Source of the DNA: JADFNO01 sp965369945
GTDB taxonomy: Bacteria; Planctomycetota; Phycisphaerae; Phycisphaerales; SM1A02
NCBI GenBank assembly: GCA_965369945.1
Contig: CBDUST010000072.1
Location: 1-16,135, forward strand
Direction: 5' to 3'
Length of the DNA: 16,135 nt
The notes under the pieces are model-generated. The model made no database searches and was not told the origin of the DNA. It saw nothing but the letters and a program-made list of their open reading frames with translations. Position 1 is the stretch's first letter. Every line of letters begins with the position of its first letter. Positions 1 through 5,288 of the stretch are shown here, piece by piece. Both the position numbers and the translations under genes were made by a program.

Positions 1-1
1 T

Positions 2-607
2 CATACGATCCTCAGTGAAGCGACCTATTGGCGTTTCGCGGGGACCGGTGTTGAGCGGGACTTCGTAGAGGCGCCCTCACAGATGTTTGAGAACTGGATA
101 TGGGACGTCGATGTGCTCAAGACCTTCGCCCGTCACTACAAGACCGGCGAGCCGATTCCAACTGATCTGGTCGAGGGCATGGTCCGGGCTCGACATCTGG
201 GGTCGGGGATGTTGGCCGAACACCAGTTCTACTACGGGCTGGTGGACATGACCTACCACACGATCGAGCCGGGTGCGCCGGGCTTCACCACGGAAATCGG
301 GATCGACCTCTTCAAGGAGATCGAGCTGTACCACAAGGTGCCCCAAACGCACTTTCAAGCGGCTTTCGGCCACCTGACCGGCTATCAGGCCGGGTACTAC
401 GGGTATCAATGGTCTTTGGTGTATGCCTCGGACATGTTCCAGCGGTTCAAGGAGCTGGGCATGCTTGATCCAGCGGCGGGCAAGTACTACCGGCGCACGA
501 TCCTGGCTCGAGGCGGTACCGTGGACGGAAAGGATCTCATCCGCGACTATTTGGCTCGTGAGCCGGATCTTTCTGCATATCTTGCTCATTTGGGGTTGAA
601 TGAATGA
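2..607 (+). CDS. M3-family zinc metallopeptidase (oligopeptidase A / Dcp / thimet type), C-terminal part
   Basis: The reading frame is open from the left edge (codons start at base 2) and stops at 605-607, so the 5' end, including the HExxH zinc site, lies outside the window. The first codons read HTILSEATYWRFAGTGVERD followed by FVEAPSQMFENW, the conserved stretch just after the catalytic helix of M3 peptidases. Further on, HFQAAFGHLTGYQAGYYGYQ and WSLVYASDMF match the family's C-terminal substrate-binding segment with its His/Tyr residues. The ending (YYRRTILARGGTVDGKDLIR, then LAREPD) is also typical. These enzymes cleave short peptides, usually in the cytoplasm. Oligopeptidase A and dipeptidyl carboxypeptidase cannot be told apart from this fragment. 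ATG 83 is an internal Met, not the start. Confidence 0.93.
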   Translation, partial: HTILSEATYWRFAGTGVERDFVEAPSQMFENWIWDVDVLKTFARHYKTGEPIPTDLVEGMVRARHLGSGMLAEHQFYYGLVDMTYHTIEPGAPGFTTEIGIDLFKEIELYHKVPQTHFQAAFGHLTGYQAGYYGYQWSLVYASDMFQRFKELGMLDPAAGKYYRRTILARGGTVDGKDLIRDYLAREPDLSAYLAHLGLNE

Positions 608-703
608 GCATGGCGCGGTATATCATCCGCCCCGATTCCCCGTTGAATCGAGCCGGAGGCATGGTGGGTTGGCCGTCCGGCCGCGGTGGATCGACGCTCT
701 CGT

Positions 704-731
704 TTGCGAATCGGGGCCGATGACCTATAAT
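704..731 (+). promoter_or_regulatory. Candidate sigma70-type promoter for the three-repeat protein gene
   Basis: TTGCGA (704-709) and a perfect TATAAT (726-731) are separated by 16 bases. Transcription would start near 738, leaving a leader of about 87 bases before the ATG at 825. The -35 match is only 4 of 6, so the call rests mainly on the -10 box. The rest of the 608-824 gap shows no gene I can support. Confidence 0.42.
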
Positions 732-824
732 CGGCAAGACGGGGGAGGTCATGATCGGAAGGGGGGGCAGGCCGGGGATTTGGAACTGTTTGCGTAACCA
801 TGGATTAGAAATTTGGAGAAGGCT

Positions 825-1487
825 ATGACCGTGAAAACCACGAAATTGACGACGAGCAAGATACTGGCATGGGCAGATAAGCACCATCGGGCTACCCGTA
901 AATGGCCCAGAGCTACCTCAGGGAAGGTGCGCGGCGCGACGGGTGAAACTTGGTCAGCGGTCAACGCCGCATTGCGGACTGGGAGTCGCGGACTCAAGGC
1001 CGGCTCATCCCTACCGCAACTATTGGATAAGAACCGAGGCGTGCGGAATCGTCTCAAGCAGCCGACGCTGCCGGCCAAGAAAATTCTCGCCTGGGCCGAT
1101 GCTCACAAGAAGCGCACCGCCAAGTGGCCCAACCGAGAGTCGGGCAATATCCCCGGCGCACGCGGAGAGAATTGGTCGGCGGTTCACGAAGCATTGCGAC
1201 ATGGTCGTCGCGGGTTCCGCGCCGGGTCCTCATTGGCCAAATTCCTGTCGAAACATCGCGATCGCCCCTATCGACAAAAGGGCGGCCCGCTCACGATCAA
1301 GCAGATTCTCGCCTGGGCCAAGTCCCATCATCGCCGAACCGGATACTGGCCGACCAAAGACACTGGCAAGATCCCAGGAACACGCAACGAGCGGTGGGGC
1401 ACGATCGATGCCTCGCTCAAGGGCGGGTTCCGCACGATGAAGGGCGGTTCGTCGCTGTCGAAGCTGTTGGACAAGCACTTCGATTGA
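825..1487 (+). CDS. Protein of three tandem ILAWA...WP...GSSL repeats, function unknown
   Basis: The 220-residue product is almost entirely three copies of a repeat of about 60 residues (roughly 11-70, 84-145 and 158-218). Each copy has the pattern ILAWA-x(2)-H-x(2)-RT-x(2)-WP, then SG-x-I-x-GA-x-GE-x-W, then AL-x(2)-G-x-RG, then AGSSL-x(2)-LL-x-KH. Spacing of the conserved Trp, Gly and Arg residues is constant. The protein is strongly basic, with no signal peptide or membrane segment, which fits a cytoplasmic nucleic-acid-binding role, but no known catalytic motif is present. The layout loosely recalls helicase-associated (HA) repeats, and I recall similar repeats in planctomycetes; both are from memory. 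ATG 825 is preferred over TTG 813 because GGAG (815-818) sits 6 bases before it. Confidence 0.82.
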   Translation: MTVKTTKLTTSKILAWADKHHRATRKWPRATSGKVRGATGETWSAVNAALRTGSRGLKAGSSLPQLLDKNRGVRNRLKQPTLPAKKILAWADAHKKRTAKWPNRESGNIPGARGENWSAVHEALRHGRRGFRAGSSLAKFLSKHRDRPYRQKGGPLTIKQILAWAKSHHRRTGYWPTKDTGKIPGTRNERWGTIDASLKGGFRTMKGGSSLSKLLDKHFD

Positions 1488-1557
1488 GCAGGTGCGTGTC
1501 GCGGCACTGGCTGCGCTGGTATTGAATGACCCAGGGAATAGGGGGAAAAGGGACGCA

Positions 1558-1589
1558 GCGCACGGATCGGTGTGATCGATCCGATGCGC
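1558..1589. repeat. Imperfect inverted repeat (hairpin)
   Basis: The left arm GCGCACGGATCG (1558-1569) pairs with CGATCCG-A-TGCGC (1577-1589), giving 12 base pairs with one bulged A at 1584 and a 7-base loop. No T-run follows, so it is not a standard intrinsic terminator for the gene ending at 1487. It could be a REP-like end or a processed hairpin. Confidence 0.55.
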
Positions 1590-1900
1590 GGTTGGGCGAA
1601 CCGGCAGCATGGCTCGGTGCGCGGCGAAATGCGCGGTCGCCAGGAGCAGGTCTCATCGCCTCCACTACAGGTCCCAGAACGACGACCGTCTCAGCGATCG
1701 CGGGAACAATCGGATCAAAAACAACCGTAGGGCACGGCTCTCATCCATGGGCTGTCGAATCTCACCAGGGGCTTCCGGCGAACGGGACGACTGTCCTTAC
1801 CCACCAGCCAAACTATCCCCAGAGGACTGCCAAACCGTCCTTCTGAGGCCCGGGCTGGGTGGAACTCAAGAATCTTCGGATTTTCGTCTTTGGTGGGAAC

Positions 1901-1921
1901 ATATCCCCCCTGGGGGGATAT
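1901..1921. promoter_or_regulatory. Perfect 21-bp palindrome, likely operator of the CsoR-family repressor
   Basis: The arms are ATATCCCCCC (1901-1910) and its exact complement (1912-1921) around a single central T. A G/C tract flanked by AT-rich ends is the known operator style of the CsoR/RcnR/FrmR family. The site lies 19 bases before the start codon of the CsoR-like gene. A possible -10 box (TATATT, 1919-1924) overlaps its right arm, so a bound repressor would block RNA polymerase. No convincing -35 box was found. Confidence 0.75.
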
Positions 1922-1940
1922 ATTACCTTCGGAGATTCCC

Positions 1941-2240
1941 ATGCCCGATACCAAGACGACCCAGAAACAGTATCTGTCGGATGAGACCATCAAGAGCCTT
2001 TCCAACGGTCTGAGCCGAATCGAGGGCCACGTTGGCGCGGTTAAGCGGATGGTTCAAGAACGGCGATGCTGCGATGAAATCCTGACGCAAACTGCCGCTG
2101 TGAAAGCGGCCCTGAATCGTGTCACCGTAAAGCTCATCGAGGAAGAGTTGCTCAACTGTCTGACAAGTTGTGGGCAACTCGAAGCGGAGAAGCGCATGGC
2201 CTCAGCGATGCAGGCGCTCAGTTCGATGCTCAAGCACTAA
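1941..2240 (+). CDS. CsoR/RcnR-family (DUF156) metal- or thiol-sensing repressor
   Basis: The 99-residue all-helical protein has the family signature LSRIEGHVGAVKRMVQERRC (residues 24-43), then CDEILTQTAAVKAAL and KLIEEELLNC. These tetrameric repressors release GC-rich operators when they bind a metal or a reactive sulfur species. Aligned by eye to M. tuberculosis CsoR, whose Cu ligands are C36, H61 and C65, the matching residues are C44, E69 and C73, so the His is replaced by Glu. Extra cysteines occur at 43 and 77. GGAG (1931-1934) with a 6-base gap supports ATG 1941 over an upstream start at 1890, which would place the operator inside the gene. The MerT-like gene follows 13 bases downstream, suggesting control of a thiophilic-metal operon, perhaps Hg. 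The actual inducer cannot be read from the sequence. Confidence 0.9.
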   Translation: MPDTKTTQKQYLSDETIKSLSNGLSRIEGHVGAVKRMVQERRCCDEILTQTAAVKAALNRVTVKLIEEELLNCLTSCGQLEAEKRMASAMQALSSMLKH

Positions 2241-2253
2241 AGATTGCAGCGAT

Positions 2254-2979
2254 ATGAACGATTGGCATGATCAATACGAACGAGTTGCTCAGCCTTGGAT
2301 TGACGATCCAGGTGTTGATCGAGGACCAGTCCTCGCTGTGAGCGGCTCAATTGTGGCTGCTGTGCTTTCATCAGCATGTTGTTGGATACCGCTGCTGTTG
2401 CTTCTGATCGGCGCGAACATTGCCAACATCGCCGGCTTCTTCGAGCAATATCGATGGGCGTTCATCGGTACAGCGGCGGTGTTGCTGGGCCTCGGTTTCT
2501 ATTTGGTGTATTTCAAAAAGACGTGTTGCGTTGCACAACCCGGTGGTAGCCACTGTCGGCGACTTCGCTCGGTAAACGCAGCTAGCCTGTGGATTGGCGC
2601 AATCGCCGTACTCACAGGCGCTGTGGCTCCAGAGTTCTTCGCAGATGATCTACTGGCCTCGATCGAACAGCGTGCTGCGGTCGGAAGTGATATGCGAGAC
2701 GCCAGCGAGCCGACAACAGACGTCAACATTCACATTGAGGGCATGACGTGCCCCGGCTGCGCAGCCACAATCAAGCAGGCGTTTCAGAGTGTGGAAGGGG
2801 TTGTCGAGACACACGTGTCATACGAAGAGGGTGTAGCGACGCTCCGTGTTACTGACAACGCTTCCCTTTCTGATGTTTTCGGAGCGCTCGAAAAACTCGG
2901 CTACCACGGTTGGCTTGAGCCGGGCCTATCTCCGATGGCAGCTTTCTCGATGTCGGAGGTCGGTGTCCCATCTTCATAG
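2254..2979 (+). CDS. merTP: MerT-MerP fusion, mercuric-type ion transporter
   Basis: The 241-residue protein has a MerT part and a MerP part. The first membrane helix contains the vicinal cysteine pair (SSACCWIPLLLLLIGAN, C42-C43) that takes Hg(II) in MerT. A second helix (about 66-87) and a third (about 108-125) follow. The loop between them carries C91, C92 and C101, equivalent to the cytoplasmic Cys pair of MerT. Residues about 156-220 are a heavy-metal-associated domain with GMTCPGC (C166, C169), the MerP metal site. With three helices the C-terminal domain would face the periplasm, as separate MerP does. ATG 2254 is chosen because the upstream in-frame extension overlaps the repressor gene and looks non-protein; the ribosome site is weak. 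It is the middle gene of the operon. A related thiophilic metal is possible as substrate. Confidence 0.85.
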   Translation: MNDWHDQYERVAQPWIDDPGVDRGPVLAVSGSIVAAVLSSACCWIPLLLLLIGANIANIAGFFEQYRWAFIGTAAVLLGLGFYLVYFKKTCCVAQPGGSHCRRLRSVNAASLWIGAIAVLTGAVAPEFFADDLLASIEQRAAVGSDMRDASEPTTDVNIHIEGMTCPGCAATIKQAFQSVEGVVETHVSYEEGVATLRVTDNASLSDVFGALEKLGYHGWLEPGLSPMAAFSMSEVGVPSS

Positions 2980-3017
2980 ATTCAAAGGCCATGACGCTAC
3001 GCTCCAGGAGATTCACA

Positions 3018-5144
3018 ATGTCCAATGCTCTTATGTCGACCGAACTGATGATTTGTATCGCCGCTATAGGGCTTGCGCCGGGAGAGGCTGGGGCCCAAGA
3101 TCGCCCGGATTGTCCAGGTAAGATCATTTGCCCGTTGACGGGTGATTTGGTATGCACGGATCGCTGCCCACTTGGTAAGAACGATGCAGCGCTCACGCCG
3201 CTATGCTGCGCGGCTGACGCTCCGGACGTGTCACCCGGTATGGTGTCTGACCAAGATCAAGACCGGCCGATCTCATTGAGTGACACGCTTGAGCCGTTGA
3301 TCGACCACTTCAACAGTGGCCAAGGCAAGCCGCGATTCGTGGCGCTGCTTTCTTCAACGTGCCCGGCCTGTGTGTTTGGCGCCAAAGCTGTGCGTGATTC
3401 TGTGCTAAACGCATATCCAGATGCGGACATTCAAGTGAGCATCGTCTGGATCGACATGCTGCCGAGCGATAACGCAGAGGCTGCTACAAAATCGGCGGCG
3501 ATCTTCGATGATCCGCGAGTGACACAATTTTACGACCCGGATCGCAAGTCCGGCTACGCCATCGGCAAGGATCTGCTTTACGAGAATGCCGGGCCTGCAT
3601 GGGATATTTATTTGTATTACGACAAAGACGCTCAGTGGACCGATGCGCCGCCGAAGCCGATCGAATATGTGCATCAACTCAGTGGCGGTCGGCGAGCGGA
3701 CCCAGCACGGTTTACGCCCGGTCAAAAGTTGGTGGAAGCGCTGCATAGTGCAACCGGTAGGATTCAGCCTAACAGTCCTGTGGCGACAGTAGCGCCCACC
3801 GAAAATCAACAACCAGCCGCTGTGCAAAGCGAGACTGCGCCGATCGGTCGCGTCTTGCGAATCGAAGGTATGGATTGTCAACTGTGCGCCAACACCGTCG
3901 AGAGCGCGCTTGGCAAGCTCGATGGTGTGACCGAGGTAGGCGTGGATTACCAACGTGGTCTCGGGTGGGTCGGGTTCGATTCGCCCAATGCGGTAAATGA
4001 CACGGCACTGGTTGAGGCGATCACATCCGCCGGCTATGCCGGGAGTATTGTCGAGAATGCCATGATCCAAACCGGGCCCTCCGACAACTCGGGATCTGCC
4101 AGTGACATTGGCGTCGAAATGGAAGTACGTACGGTCGATGAGATCAACGCAGTTGAGGAAGCGCCGCAGAAGCTCGTTGCGCTGCAAGATTCACTGCAAG
4201 CGTTGAAAGACAAATTCAATGCCAACAAAGACAAGCCGCGTATTGTGGCGTTGCTTTCGCCGACGTGTGGCGGGTGCGTTCATGCTGCTCGTGCGCTGCA
4301 AAAAGAGATCATCGAACAATATCCGGAAGAAGATCTCAGTCTCTTGATCGTATGGGAGCCGATGTTAGGTTCGGACGATCAGCCAAGCGCCGAGAAGAGT
4401 TCGACCATCTTCGACGATCCGCGCGTCACACAGTATTGGGACTCTCAACGGCTCAGCGGTAACACCTATTCAACGCAGGTCTATCCCGATCGTTTTCGTC
4501 AAGTGTCGCAAGTGATGCCGGAGGATCATTTTCTCGCTGCGATGTTCAAGCAGATGGCTGACAGATCGCCCGAACAGATTCCGATGTGGGACTTCGCTCT
4601 GTTCTACCGGGCCGGCGTGATCTGGAAGGACGCTCCTCCCAAGCCGCAGGGTTTCATCAGACAGCTCGCCTACTCCCCGATGCAAAATGGATCGGGCTCG
4701 ACGCTTTTGGTCGATGACTTTTCACAGCCGCCGATCCAATCCGACTGGTTCGATGAAGTTCGACGAGAGATGCGATCATTGATGAGTAAGGATGCAATCG
4801 ATGCCCAATCGATCGGCGTAGACTCCGGCGTGAATCTCCAATTCCTATCATTTCCCTCTTGCCCGAACACGCCCCAGTTGCGTGAGCGGCTGACTGCGGC
4901 GATCGCGGAACTTGGGATCGATCTTCCGGTAGTGGAGGTCAACTTGATGGATTTGGATAAAGGCGACCCGCGGCTGTGTTACGGAGCGCCGACGATCCTC
5001 ATCAACGGTAGTGACTTACTGGGACAGGACCCGGCCGGGCGGCCTGGATTGCAATGTCGAATCTATGCCGATCGGGGGCTTCCGAGCCTCAATGAACTCC
5101 TCCAACGGCTGCAAAGCTGCTGTTCGGCAGGGGATGACAACTGA
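3018..5144 (+). CDS. Exported multidomain thiol protein: Trx-like - HMA - Trx-like - glutaredoxin-like
   Basis: The 708-residue product starts with a hydrophobic export signal ending near GEAGAQ. A Cys-rich segment follows (C32, C38, C46, C50, C63, C64; core CPLTGDLVCTDRCPLG). Next come a thioredoxin-like domain (about 85-226, CPAC at 115-118), an HMA domain (about 278-345, GMDCQLC), a second copy of the thioredoxin-like domain (about 385-553, CGGC at 417-420) and a C-terminal thioredoxin/glutaredoxin-fold domain (about 604-700, SCPNTP then YGAPTILING). A terminal CC pair sits at 701-702. The two Trx-like copies share IFDDPRVTQ, WD-x(4)-Y and W-x-DAPPKP. It probably binds or reduces thiol-bound soft metals outside the cytoplasm. 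AGGAG (3006-3010) with a 7-base gap favours ATG 3018; ATG 2991 would add a basic n-region (RSRR) better suited to a signal peptide. The exact chemistry is unknown. Confidence 0.8.
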   Translation: MSNALMSTELMICIAAIGLAPGEAGAQDRPDCPGKIICPLTGDLVCTDRCPLGKNDAALTPLCCAADAPDVSPGMVSDQDQDRPISLSDTLEPLIDHFNSGQGKPRFVALLSSTCPACVFGAKAVRDSVLNAYPDADIQVSIVWIDMLPSDNAEAATKSAAIFDDPRVTQFYDPDRKSGYAIGKDLLYENAGPAWDIYLYYDKDAQWTDAPPKPIEYVHQLSGGRRADPARFTPGQKLVEALHSATGRIQPNSPVATVAPTENQQPAAVQSETAPIGRVLRIEGMDCQLCANTVESALGKLDGVTEVGVDYQRGLGWVGFDSPNAVNDTALVEAITSAGYAGSIVENAMIQTGPSDNSGSASDIGVEMEVRTVDEINAVEEAPQKLVALQDSLQALKDKFNANKDKPRIVALLSPTCGGCVHAARALQKEIIEQYPEEDLSLLIVWEPMLGSDDQPSAEKSSTIFDDPRVTQYWDSQRLSGNTYSTQVYPDRFRQVSQVMPEDHFLAAMFKQMADRSPEQIPMWDFALFYRAGVIWKDAPPKPQGFIRQLAYSPMQNGSGSTLLVDDFSQPPIQSDWFDEVRREMRSLMSKDAIDAQSIGVDSGVNLQFLSFPSCPNTPQLRERLTAAIAELGIDLPVVEVNLMDLDKGDPRLCYGAPTILINGSDLLGQDPAGRPGLQCRIYADRGLPSLNELLQRLQSCCSAGDDN

Positions 5145-5288
5145 GAGAGCTTTGCCCTTTGGGGCGAATCGATCGTTGAACCTGTAAGTCACACCCCACT
5201 CGCTCTGAACCATGCCACTCCTGTACACTTAGTACGGCACACCGGCAGCTATCAGTAGACACCTATACGATGTGGCGTAGGGTAGTGC

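Larger units (their letters stand above)
1488..1940 (+). other. Gene-free interval with a G-rich stretch, a hairpin and an operator
   Basis: No ORF here has recognisable content. The longest plus-strand candidate (1526-1846) lacks a ribosome site and any conserved motif. From 1531 there is a purine-rich run (CCAGGGAATAGGGGGAAAAG, continuing GGACGCAGCG), followed at once by a hairpin (1558-1589). The block looks like the edge of a small repeated or mobile element, but no transposase is visible. Bases 1600-1880 hold nothing I can name. The right end carries the operator and the ribosome site of the repressor gene. Confidence 0.6.

Noticed and set aside
600..797. 65-codon open frame starting at the stop of the peptidase gene
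   Set aside because: No ribosome site or motif, and a better promoter for the next gene lies inside it.
943..1440. 165-codon open frame overlapping the three-repeat protein
   Set aside because: The true frame shows three conserved repeats; this one is a frame shadow with no ribosome site.
1526..1846. 106-codon open frame in the gap before the repressor
   Set aside because: It begins in the G-rich repeat-like block, lacks a ribosome site and has no recognisable content. A faint likeness of the overlapping frame near 1660-1730 to sulfatase-modifying-enzyme C-termini was too weak to keep.
2170..2253. Upstream extension of the MerTP frame
   Set aside because: It overlaps the repressor gene and its residues (Arg/Ser/Cys-rich) do not resemble MerT; ATG 2254 fits the operon spacing.
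3968..3984. GGTTCGATTCGCC, like a tRNA T-arm
   Set aside because: It lies inside the coding sequence and no acceptor or anticodon arm can be built around it.
3405..4187. 260-codon open frame on the minus strand inside the large thiol-protein gene
   Set aside because: It is antisense to a protein with clear domains, has no ribosome site and shows no protein motif.
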